Positions 19,966-29,900 of a stretch of DNA of 48,412 bases are shown in pieces. Numbering within the stretch: position 1 is the first letter of the stretch; each line of letters opens with the position of its first letter. The position numbers and the translations under genes were made by a program. The stretch lies in the NCBI GenBank assembly GCA_902761345.1, contig CACWKD010000015.1, positions 1 to 48,412 of the forward strand, given 5' to 3'. This DNA comes from an uncultured Ruminococcus sp. GTDB taxonomy: Bacteria; Bacillota; Clostridia; Oscillospirales; Acutalibacteraceae. The notes under the pieces were generated by a model. That model did not search any database and was not told the DNA's origin. It saw only the letters and a program-made list of their open reading frames with translations.

Positions 19966-21438
19966 CTATTTTAGTATGTGGCATTTATCAAGCTCTATCC
20001 AAAATGTGCTGCCCTTTCCCTCCTCGCTTTCTGCGAAACATTTACCATTATGCATATTTACAGTCTGCTTTACTATTGCTAATCCAAGTCCCGAAACACC
20101 TTTACCTTTTCGTTGACGAGATGTATAATATCTGTCCCAGATATGCTCTATCTCTTGTTTGGGTATTCCCATTCCGTAATCAACCACCTCTATCCGTGCA
20201 TTATCGTCACACGAATAAAGCCTTACTGTTACTTTTCTGCTTTCATCTGTATGTCTGAATGCATTGTCGATAAGATTATAAACAGCACGTTCAAGACGGC
20301 TGCTGTTTCCCATAACAAATATACCCTTTTCTATCTCTCGTTCAATCGTTTCGTCTTTATGCTTATACAAATTTTCAAAGCTATCGCACACCTTATTTAT
20401 CAATACACTGAGATCTATCTTTTCAAAGTCTTCTGTACGTTCGCCAACCTTTAACTCCGAATATTCAAGTATCTCATTTACAAGTCCTGTAAGTCGGTCT
20501 GTTTCTCTCACTATTACTGCAATATCGGCACTGCACTGTTCCTCATCGTCCCATGACGTATCTCTTATAATCTCGGCATACCCCTTTATCATAGTTAAAG
20601 GAGTTCTCAAGTCATGGGATACATTTGCAAGCAGCTCCATTTGAAAATTTCTTGATTCTATCAGCTTTTCAGATGTTGTGTCAAGTTTATCGCTCAAATC
20701 GTCAAGCTCTGTACAGAAACCCTTTTTAAACTCCTTTGGGTAATCGGGGTCACCAAGTTTTTTAGCTTTTAAAGACAACTGTGAAACCGGCTTATCAAAA
20801 CTCTTTGCTATAAACCAAGACAGTATAAATCCCGCTATCAAAGACAAAAGCGTTACCCACATAAGCTGAACTCTTATAATAGATACCGCCGAACCTACGG
20901 CGTCAAGAGTTGTACTAACATATAGAACTGCGTTTTCTTCTGTACCATAGTAATCAATGTATGTACCGTAGACATATATCATATCTGTACTGTATTCGAT
21001 AGGAGTACCGCCGTTTTCATTAAGATTAACAAGAAACTCACCGTATCCCTCGGGAAGATTTCGATAATTTCCGATGTGTTTATTCTTTGTCATAATCTTG
21101 TCGGGTTCATCTGTATTTTTCATATCATCAATATGATTTTTCTGATGTGCCCCCTTATATTCATCGGAGCAGTATATTACATTTCCGTTAGTATCAGTTA
21201 CAAATACCAGAATAGAGTTATCAAGCGTAACCGTATCAATAACATCTGTTACGTTCTCACCGCTGCTGTTCTCTTCTATGATCCGAGCTGCCCTCTTCGT
21301 GTTCTTTATCAGCATATCATTATAAAAACTCTGTAAAAATACTGTTTGCAAAAGCCAAAGTACAGAAAATATAATTGCCGCAAATAACATAAAATATATC
21401 CATAGCTTTGTTTTAAACGATTTAGGCTTTGTCGTCAA
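19966..21438 (-). CDS. Sensor histidine kinase (HAMP, HisKA, HATPase_c)
   Basis: A 490-residue membrane kinase that senses an extracellular signal and phosphorylates the adjacent response regulator. It has a first membrane segment (about 12-34), an extracytoplasmic sensor region (about 35-185) and a second membrane segment (about 190-212). A HAMP linker follows, then the H-box NVSHDLRTPL with His275. The ATPase domain has an N-box (YNLIDNAFRHTD), a G1 box (VVDYGMGIP) and a G2 box (KGVSGLGLAIVK). Its start overlaps the regulator gene by 17 bases, so the two are translationally coupled. The signal is unknown. Neighbours suggest it controls surface-protein expression. Confidence 0.92.
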   Translation of the reverse strand: MTTKPKSFKTKLWIYFMLFAAIIFSVLWLLQTVFLQSFYNDMLIKNTKRAARIIEENSSGENVTDVIDTVTLDNSILVFVTDTNGNVIYCSDEYKGAHQKNHIDDMKNTDEPDKIMTKNKHIGNYRNLPEGYGEFLVNLNENGGTPIEYSTDMIYVYGTYIDYYGTEENAVLYVSTTLDAVGSAVSIIRVQLMWVTLLSLIAGFILSWFIAKSFDKPVSQLSLKAKKLGDPDYPKEFKKGFCTELDDLSDKLDTTSEKLIESRNFQMELLANVSHDLRTPLTMIKGYAEIIRDTSWDDEEQCSADIAVIVRETDRLTGLVNEILEYSELKVGERTEDFEKIDLSVLINKVCDSFENLYKHKDETIEREIEKGIFVMGNSSRLERAVYNLIDNAFRHTDESRKVTVRLYSCDDNARIEVVDYGMGIPKQEIEHIWDRYYTSRQRKGKGVSGLGLAIVKQTVNMHNGKCFAESEEGKGSTFWIELDKCHILK

Positions 21439-22099
21439 ATTTATATCCCACCCCTCTTATCGTATGAATGTTATCACGGTATTTGCCGATTTTATTTCTT
21501 AGCAGCTTTATCTGCCAATCTACCGTTCTGTCATCTCCAAAATAATCATATCCCCACACCGCATTCAGTATCTTATCCCTTGATAATACTATACCCTTAT
21601 TTTCTAAAAGATAGACAAGTATCCCGTACTCCTTTGTGGTAAGTTCGGTTTTCTCGCCGTCAACATAAACATTGTGACCTAAAGTATCTACTTCTATGCC
21701 TACCGCTTTAATGCGGTTGCCGTCTGTCGGTTTTGCAGAACCGTGCCTGCTTATGATCACCTTTACTCTTGCCATAAGCTCCTTTGGAGAAAACGGTTTT
21801 GTCACATAGTCGTCTATTCCCACCTCAAATCCAAAAAGCTTATCGTACTCCGTGCCCCTCGCCGACAGCATCAAAACGGGAATATCCTTAAACTCTCGTA
21901 TTTTTTTACAAGCAGTAAAACCGTCCATATCAGGCATCATAACGTCCATAATTATTATATCAAAATCTTTACTGCGGCATACTTCAACTGCTTTACTGCC
22001 GTCATCTACGCTTGTTACATCATATCCTTCACGCTCGGCATATCTCTTTATCAGCTGTATAATATCAGGCTCGTCATCTGCTATCAGTATTCTGTACAT
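21422..22099 (-). CDS. OmpR/PhoB-family response regulator
   Basis: A 225-residue DNA-binding regulator. The receiver domain has the acidic pair Asp8/Asp9, phospho-acceptor Asp52 (IIIMDVMMPD) and Lys101 (DDYVTKPF). The C-terminal winged helix (about 130-222) has the usual ELTTKEYGILVYLLENKG and RTVDWQIKLLRNKIG segments. It is the first gene of a pair with the kinase. The four 11-base-spaced repeats upstream of the neighbouring beta-helix lipoprotein gene have the geometry expected of a PhoB-type binding site, so that gene is the best target candidate. Confidence 0.93.
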   Translation of the reverse strand: MYRILIADDEPDIIQLIKRYAEREGYDVTSVDDGSKAVEVCRSKDFDIIIMDVMMPDMDGFTACKKIREFKDIPVLMLSARGTEYDKLFGFEVGIDDYVTKPFSPKELMARVKVIISRHGSAKPTDGNRIKAVGIEVDTLGHNVYVDGEKTELTTKEYGILVYLLENKGIVLSRDKILNAVWGYDYFGDDRTVDWQIKLLRNKIGKYRDNIHTIRGVGYKFDDKA

Positions 22100-22255
22100 A
22101 TATTCACTCTCCCGAAAATCTCATATGTTTTCAAGATTATTATACACCAAAATTATACCTCTGCATAGTAGCGATATTTAATTTTATATGTAAATACTGA
22201 TTGCTTTTTGAATATTTCCTTTATACATTTGAGAATATGTTGTTCATAAAGACCA

Positions 22256-22289
22256 GTTCACAGACTGTACCGCTGCACAATCTGTGAAC
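22256..22289 (-). terminator. Hairpin after the beta-helix lipoprotein gene
   Basis: A perfect 9-bp stem (GTTCACAGA / TCTGTGAAC) lies 10 bases after the stop codon at 22299. The T-run on the minus strand is weak (GGTCTTTAT), so it may end transcription only partly before the response regulator gene. Confidence 0.5.
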
Positions 22290-22298
22290 TTTAAATTT

Positions 22299-23759
22299 TT
22301 AAAAAGCTCTGTTTCCTTTGCCGCCAAAGCCGTTATTATTTTCCATGCCTCCTCTGCCGCCCATCATTGACTGAGGTATGGAGTCTACCTGAGAACCGTT
22401 TATTATAATCGTACCGCCGTTATATTCTGCCGTACCGTCACAGTCAAACGAGGACATCTGTGCAGTAATGTCGATCGTACCGCCGTTTACTATAATGTTG
22501 CCGTTTGAGTCTATAGCATCTGTATCTCCCTGTCCCATTATTATCGTAATATCACCGCCGCTTATTTCAACAGTCGGAGTTGAATAAGATTTGCTTTTCT
22601 GCGCACCGTTAATTCCGTCATCTGAGGCACTGATGTTTATAGTACCGTCATTTATCTGTACATATGTTGCTTCTATGCCCTCTGCTGCTGTAAGTTCCAT
22701 TGTGCCGCCGTCTATCTGAACTGCCGTTGTACCCTGAATAGCGTCACTTGCCGCAGTTATCGTAAAGCTGCCTCCTGCAATATAAATATACCCTTTAGTA
22801 TCATCTTCATCATTTTCGCTGTGAAGTCCGTCCTTTGATGTGCTGATATTAAATGTACCGTCACATATTCTAATCGAGTCATTTGCTTCTATCGCATCTT
22901 CTGTACTTGTAATGTTGTATGTTCCGCCTGTTATCTTTAAATCGTCCTTGCCTGAAATACCATTAGCTGTTGACGATATATTCAGTGTTCCTACTCCGTT
23001 TAATACAATATCGTCCTTGGAATAAATCACTGCGTCTGTATTCGTGTCGCCGTCGGCAGTAAACGTACCTGTAACCGTTAATGTATTAGTGCTGTTTGTA
23101 GTTGTAACAAAGCACTTGTCTGCCGATACAACATAAATAGCGGGTGTGCTGTCATTCGTAATATTTACTCCGTCAAGCACAAGCTGAACCTTTGCTTCTT
23201 TGTCCGCATTAACCTTGATCGTACAGTTCTTTGCTGTTCCGCTTATAACATAAACTCCCTCGTCGGTTATTTCAATTGTTTTTCCGTCGGCTACTGTTAT
23301 CGTTTTTGCTTCCGATGTATCTGCTGTCTGAGTGAGATCCCTTGTACTGAACATATCCGATGTATCAAGTATGCCCGATGTGTTCAGAGTTATCTCGGTT
23401 ACTGTCGTTTCGCTTTCTGTCGTCGAACTTCCGCTGCTTTGCGATACGGCAGAACTATCGGCTGTCTTGGAATTTGTCGAGCTGCTGTCTGCATTCTTGG
23501 AGTTTGAAGAACTGCTTGTTGTTGACTTTGAGCTTGCAGAACTACTTTCCGATGTATTGGAGGTTTCCTTTGAAGTTTCTTCATTTTCAGAAACCGCACT
23601 TTCGGAAACGCTCTCCGAAGTAGGCGTACTATCAGTTGAAACAGAAACAGCTGTGTAAGATGTTTCCTCTATTCCGCTTGTGCTTGCTGCCGAACAGCCT
23701 GTAAGTAATGCACCCACCAGAATAGCCGCTGCCAATACGTTGATCTTATATCTTTTCAT
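22299..23759 (-). CDS. Cthe_2159-type beta-helix lipoprotein (carbohydrate-binding domain family)
   Basis: A 486-residue secreted lipoprotein. The lipobox LLTGC puts the lipid on Cys22. A long Ser/Thr/Glu-rich linker (about 25-120) leads to a right-handed beta-helix (about 125-460). Its turns repeat as GGTxxITxxxDAIxA, GGTMELTAAEGIEA and GGDITIxMGQGDTDAIDSNG. The tail is Gly/Met-rich (SMMGGRGGMENN). The Clostridium thermocellum member Cthe_2159 binds polygalacturonate and cellulose, so plant-polysaccharide binding is plausible but unproven here. It lies between the two-component genes and the large adhesin and has its own promoter. Confidence 0.85.
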   Translation of the reverse strand: MKRYKINVLAAAILVGALLTGCSAASTSGIEETSYTAVSVSTDSTPTSESVSESAVSENEETSKETSNTSESSSASSKSTTSSSSNSKNADSSSTNSKTADSSAVSQSSGSSTTESETTVTEITLNTSGILDTSDMFSTRDLTQTADTSEAKTITVADGKTIEITDEGVYVISGTAKNCTIKVNADKEAKVQLVLDGVNITNDSTPAIYVVSADKCFVTTTNSTNTLTVTGTFTADGDTNTDAVIYSKDDIVLNGVGTLNISSTANGISGKDDLKITGGTYNITSTEDAIEANDSIRICDGTFNISTSKDGLHSENDEDDTKGYIYIAGGSFTITAASDAIQGTTAVQIDGGTMELTAAEGIEATYVQINDGTINISASDDGINGAQKSKSYSTPTVEISGGDITIIMGQGDTDAIDSNGNIIVNGGTIDITAQMSSFDCDGTAEYNGGTIIINGSQVDSIPQSMMGGRGGMENNNGFGGKGNRAF

Positions 23760-23793
23760 AAATCATTACCTCATTTCTTATTGGATTGTCTAT

Positions 23794-23849
23794 ATTATAT
23801 CTCGCCTTTTGGGAATAAATCAGGAATGTATTAGGAATTTATGTGGAAT
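23794..23849 (-). promoter_or_regulatory. Promoter with four GGAAT boxes spaced exactly 11 bases
   Basis: The -10 box TATAAT is at 23794-23799. Plus-strand GGAAT (ATTCC on the transcribed strand) starts at 23812, 23823, 23834 and 23845, one DNA helical turn apart each time. The -35 position (about 23817-23822) reads TGATTT, a poor match, and lies within the repeats. This is the layout of PhoB-type activated promoters. The adjacent response regulator is the natural candidate. Confidence 0.65.
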
Positions 23850-23868
23850 TTAAAATTCTTTATATACA

Positions 23869-23905
23869 ACAAGTGTGCAAGCTTCTAATAAACTCGCACA
23901 CTTGT
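23869..23905 (-). terminator. Terminator-like hairpin after the subtilase/thioester adhesin
   Basis: A 10-bp perfect stem (ACAAGTGTGC / GCACACTTGT) with a 17-base loop lies 34 bases after the adhesin stop. The T-run is short and interrupted. Confidence 0.6.
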
Positions 23906-23938
23906 CTTAATTTTATTTAGGAATTATATTATCCCTTT

Positions 23939-26900
23939 TCAGGACTGCTTTTTCCTGTAAAGAGCTGTTGCCACCAATCCCGAAACTAACATTATTAATA
24001 CATTCAGGCTTATCCAAGAAGTATCGCCTGTCGCAACTTTACCTTGATCGGCGGTATTTGCGTTATTCTGAGAATTAACTGTATTATTATTTGCACTGAC
24101 CTTTGAAGAATTGGAATTAGAGTTAGAAGAATTAGAATTGCTCGAATTACCATTGCTGTCGGAGTCTGTATCTGAATCCTTTTTAACATTATTCGATTTC
24201 TCTTTTGTATTACCGTCCGTATCACTATCTGTTTCGGTATCTGTAACACTGTCGCTGTCTGTTGAAGTATCGTTTATTTTTTCTGTTTCCGTTTCTGTTT
24301 CGCTCTCTGTTTCTGTATCTGTTGCCGTTTCCGTTTCGCTCTCTGTTTCTGTATCTGTTGCCGTTTCTGTTTCGCTCTCTGTTTCTGTATCTGTTGCCGT
24401 TTCCGTTTCACTCTCTGTTTCTGTATCTGTTGCCGTTTCTGTTTCGCTCTCTGTTTCTGTATCTGTTGCCGTTTCTGTTTCGCTCTCTGTTTCTGTATCT
24501 GTTGCCGTTTCCGTTTCGCTCTCTGTTTCTGTGTCTGTTGCCGTTTCTGTTTCACTCTCTGTTTCTGTGTCTGTTGCCGTTTCTGTTTCGCTCTCTGTTT
24601 CTGTATCTGTTGCTGTTTCTGTTTCGCTCTCTGTTTCTGTATCTGTTGCTGTTTCTGTTTCGCTTTCTGTATCTGTTGCTGTTTCTGTTTCGCTTTCTGT
24701 TTCGGTTTCTGTCTCCGTTTCTGTTTCGGTTACTGTTTCGGTTTCCGTTTCTGAATCGGTTACTGTTTCGGTTTCTGTCTCCGTTTCTGTTTCTGTATCA
24801 CTCTCGGTTTCTGTATCATCTTTCAGGTTAACAATATCAACCTTATGCTGTTCACTGATAGTTATATCGAAAACCGTAATCGTCATAAAGACGCCGTTTT
24901 CAAGCTTCAGTTGTTTTTCTGCCGTAATTGCAACAGTATATACTTCATCGGATAGTTTATAACCGTCGGGAGCTTTGAGTTCTTTAAGATAAAGGGACGC
25001 TGTTTTGCCGTTATCGGGAAGATAATTCATAATATCTTTGTCGGAAGTGGAAATCACAAACGATCCACCCGTATACTCTTTGATTTTTTCTGCACACTCT
25101 TCATCTGCAAACAGTCCGAATATTGCATTGCTCAGAGTTTCTTTCTCCGCATTGACCTTTACAACTGTAACTTCATCGTCCTGTATTCGTGAGCCTGTTT
25201 TCTTAGAGTTGCAGACTGTTATTTCATTTTTTCCGTCACACTCTATACTGTATGCCGTAGTGTAAACAAATTTGTTATCTGTTAGCTCTTCGTTTACATC
25301 AGCCGATATTGTAATTTCGTATGCTGCGTCTTCACTGATATAGACGTCGGGGATTTTTGTTTCTTTAAGATACAGCTTTGTTGTACCGCCGTTTTCGGGA
25401 AGTAACTCTTTCAGCTTCTTATCAGATGTAGAAATCTTAAATTCGGGCGTATCGAACGTTTCTACAGCCTTGTTACACTCCTCGTCACTATACAATGTAA
25501 ATTCCGCGCCGCTAAGCAGCTCGTTGTCGTCATCAACCTTTTTGACAGTTAAGGAAGTATCTGTCTGCTTGTATTCTGTTATTTTTTCGTCCTCGACTGT
25601 AACTGATTTACTGTTGTTAATATCAAGCGAATAAGTAATTGTTGTTACAAATTCATTTTCTACAAGCACCTTATCCGAACGATCTATCGAAATATTCATT
25701 GTATAAACCGATATGTCAAGATCGTAACCGCCTGGGGCTTTAGTTTCTTTAACATAAAGTTTTAGAGAATTGTTACTGTCGGAATTGTCTGCTATATACG
25801 CTGCTATCTCGCTATCCTCTGTATTGATCTTTAGTAAGCCGTTTTCGCTTGTTGTGTATTCTGCCAATTGTTCTGTACATAAAGCGTCTGTATATACTGT
25901 AAACTGTGCGTCTTTAAGAGTATTTTCAGAATTGTTCTTTTCGGCTTTTATTATCGAAACACTGTCATGTATTATGTCGGTTCTCTCTATCTTTGTATTT
26001 GGTATCGTGACAGCCGAAGCATCGCCGACAGTCATACTATAAGTTATTCTGCCCTTATAAATGCCGTTCTCAAAGACATTATCCGACTGGGCAGTTACCT
26101 TTATCTCGATTACATTCTCCGATAGCTTATACCCTTTCGGCGCTTTTGTTTCTTTCAAATAGAATGACGCCTGCTTTACTGTGGGGGTGAGAATATCTTC
26201 AAAACAGTCATCGCCTGTACTAATTGTAAATTCAGGCTGATCGTATGTTTCGATCATATCTGTACAGTCTTTATCTGAATAAAGCGTAAATTCTGCGCCA
26301 CTCAGTAAATTATCCTCGTCATCTGTTTTTGTAATAGTTACCGAAGAATGTACAGATGTTTTCTCATACTCTACCTTATTTTTAAATGTTAAAGCGGAGA
26401 TCGGAGAAGTATGATAGCAGTTAAGCTCGTCATCGCCTGTGTCCTCTACATACACGATTATATTTGCCTTGTAATCATCGTAAGTAATGTTCAAGTCTGA
26501 TGTTGGGTCTACCTGATTTTCAACCTCAGATACAAAATAATTGTGGAAACCTATGTCGCTGCCGTCATAAGAAATATTAAATGTAATATTTCCGTCATCA
26601 TCGTTCTGAGCGGTTTGTCGGAGATAGTCCACCGTATAAGGCTCGGCAAGAGGATTGCCGTTACTGTCACGAGTTATAAGAACGGTTTCGTAAAGGTTGA
26701 ATGTAAACTTCATACCTTCAAGCTCCAATTCTTCACCATTTTGACTTACAAGCTGTTTTTTGAGGTTCAGCGTAATATTACCGTTCTTAGGTTTATCTCG
26801 GAAAACAAGAACAGTTTCATAATATTCTCCGTCCTCTGTCAAAGTAAAGCTCTTTTCTTCCTCATCTATAAAGTAACCTGTCGGGGCTTTAGTTTCCTTA

Positions 26901-29900
26901 ACATAATACGTTTCGGAGTCTTCGTTTATCTTTAATTCTCTTTGACCTGTCATTGCCATACCGTTTTCGTCCGTTACAAGTGTTGTAACCTCTACGTCAT
27001 CGGAATTATAAACAGTAAACTCTGCTCCTATCAGGGGATCGCCGTTTTCGGAGATTTTTCTAACTCTAACGCCGCCGCCTTTTTGATTGGGGTTCGGCGT
27101 ATCGTAAAACTCCATTACTACATCGTCGCCCTCGCCGTTTAACTTGCCGACATTTACTATTTTCTCGTTTTCAGAAATTGTAAACGTATAGAAATCATCG
27201 GAAATATCATAGCCGTTTGGAGCTTGTATTTCACGAACCTTGTAATCTCCTGCAGGAAGTCCGTTTTCCTTATCCATTACAAAGATACCTGCTACACCAT
27301 AGTAATTTGTAGTAAACTCGGCTACCTTTTTCTCGTTGTCGTTCATATCATAAACGGCAAATTTTGCACCTTTCAAAGCGTATTTTCTCTCATCGTCCTT
27401 ATGCTGTGAAAATCCTTTATATACCTGAACTCCTCCGTAAAGATCGTCCTTATTCTCTATTCCGGGAACTGCAAGCAAACTCTGCCTGTTGTTGTCCTGA
27501 GCTTTGTATATATAGAGATCAAGATCGTCACCGTCGGGAATATCGGAATATTTCATTGACAACAGCGCATTATATGCCTCCAATGCCTTTCCGGTAAACT
27601 TCTCGGAACCGATTTTATTATCATATCTGTCTGTAAAGTCCCAGATAGCCTCCTGTGTGATATTCAGATAATCGTCATCGGACACTCCGTACTTCTCTTG
27701 AATACCTGCTCCGTCATTAGGATAACCGAAATAAATCAGGGTCAAGAGCGCCTGTCGCATAGAGCTGCCAAGCGGCTGACTGCCATGTACGCTGCCTTGA
27801 CTTTCCGTACAAAGGAAGCTTGCGGCATTTTCTTCATCATCAGTCATAAGAGTTTTTGTAAGCAATGAACCTACTCCGTTGCGGTGAAGATTGATACAAT
27901 AGCCTTTAAAAGGGTAATTTGTCTGCAGCTCGTTGCCGTTCATATCTCCGAGAGTTCCGTTTGAAGTATATGTTGCATCTCTTAATGTTGTGTCAAGGAG
28001 ATTGAGCTGTTTGTAAGTGCCTGCCATATGAGTATTATCAGGCTTAGAAGTAAGCTCCTCGGCGGAGAAAATCTCGTCTGTTTCTACCTTTCTCCAGTAA
28101 GTTCCCTCTGGCATAGCAGATGTTACATTTCTGAAATTCATTACATCTCCGAAAATCAAGGTTTCCAGATATATATCTCCTGCCAAGAATCCATCAAGAT
28201 AATAAGGGCTGGGATTTTTTAACTGAACCTTTGTAAGATCAAGAGTTGTCAAACCGGTACAATGTGCGAACATATAGCCAAAGAAACCGCTATTGCTGCC
28301 GTCAAAAGCCTCTCCGAGATTTAATGAAGTAAGACTAGAGCAGCCTTCAAATAAGCCGTAAAGCCAAAGACAATTGCTTACGTCGAATTTATCTCCTAAA
28401 TCTAATGTTTCCAGACTCGAACAGCCCGCAAACATAAACGTTACGCCTCGAAAATATTGAATATTCGAATAAACCTTTTCAGTACTGAAATCATCACCAA
28501 GGTCAAGAGTTTTCATTGAAAGACAGTTTATAAACATAGAAAACATATCTTCGACATTATACGTTTTAAAACCCGAAAGATCCAGAGCCTTTAATTTGTA
28601 ACAATTTTCAAACATATTTGCCATATCGGTACACTCGGAGGTTTCAAAGTTACCAAAATCCACCTCTGTCAAATTAGTGCATTTTGAAAACATATTTCTG
28701 CACGATGTTCCCGAGTGAATAGTATCAGTGAATACGGCTTTCTTTATACTGCTTACATAATCTGCCCACGGACAAGCGTCTGCAAGTGTTCCCTCATCTG
28801 AACTTGCAGGACTTACTGTAAGCAAACCGTCTGCGTCAATTACCCATGTGCAAGTGCCCGATGTTCCCGAAGCAATATTGTCTGCCGCATAAAAATTACC
28901 GCTGCCCGACTGTACTTCCGAATTAATTCTTACTTTTTCGCCCTTAAAAATCAAACCGTTGTTCACATTGTTATCTATCGCAGAAACACCGTAGAGTGAA
29001 ATAAAGCCTGTAAGCTTTGCCGCTGCCTGAGATGTGCTTTCCGCTTTAACATAATAGTCAACCGTTGAACCGTAATTTGATGAATTTGTTTTATTTCCGT
29101 TCTCGTCACACGCACCTGCAACTATTATATTCTCTATACTGCCCGGAACACTGTATACAGCGTCTGTATTATTGTTGCCGGCAGCACCTACTACAATAAT
29201 TCCTTTTCCTAACGCATCATTGACTGCCTTTTCTATTAAATAACTGCCCTCGGAAGATAGTGCGGATACCGATAAATTTATTATTGATACATCATCTCTC
29301 GAAACAGCATATTCTATTGCTTTGTATATATCTGCCGCAGACCCATTCCCCGATGCATCTAACGCTTTGACAGAAATAACCTGTGCGTTTGGATTTTGCT
29401 TTAAAATATTTGAGAGCATACGGTCGCCGTGTCCATTGTCGTCATCGGGCGAATTTCCTATTACAGAAATCCTCTCCAATACATTTGAATTTTCACTTAC
29501 TCCCGTATCAATAAGAGCAATCACACCGTTATTTGTAAATTCACTGCTAAGTCTATCAGTAGTTTTATCGACATCAACATTTGTACCACTGTTTTCTCCC
29601 GATGAGGACACAGTAAAGCAGATGTTTTCCTCAACATAATCGGTTTTAAGAATATTTTCCGAATATGCATCTCTTGCGGCATTTGCATCTGAATACTCTG
29701 CAAGATATATACTGTCATCTAACTGTACTATATCAGCGTTTTCTTCTGCCGCTATACCGTTATCGCAAAACATTATCAATCCGTTTGATGAGATTTCCTC
29801 CGGATCTGTAAAGTGTCTGAAACGGTTATACACCTTTATTTCGCCGCTGTCCGATACCTCTGTCATAACAGAATCATCTTTTTCGGAATTGATCAGAAAA

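Noticed and set aside
24301-24690. Regular 36-base repeats resembling a CRISPR array
   Set aside because: Units are directly adjacent with no unique spacers, lie inside a coding frame, and no cas genes are present.
24111-24962. Long plus-strand open frame rich in Ser/Val, and other frames over the same stretch
   Set aside because: It is the reverse reading of the 36-bp repeat of the adhesin gene. The repeat unit has no stops in several frames, and no ribosome site or sensible protein supports the plus-strand frame.
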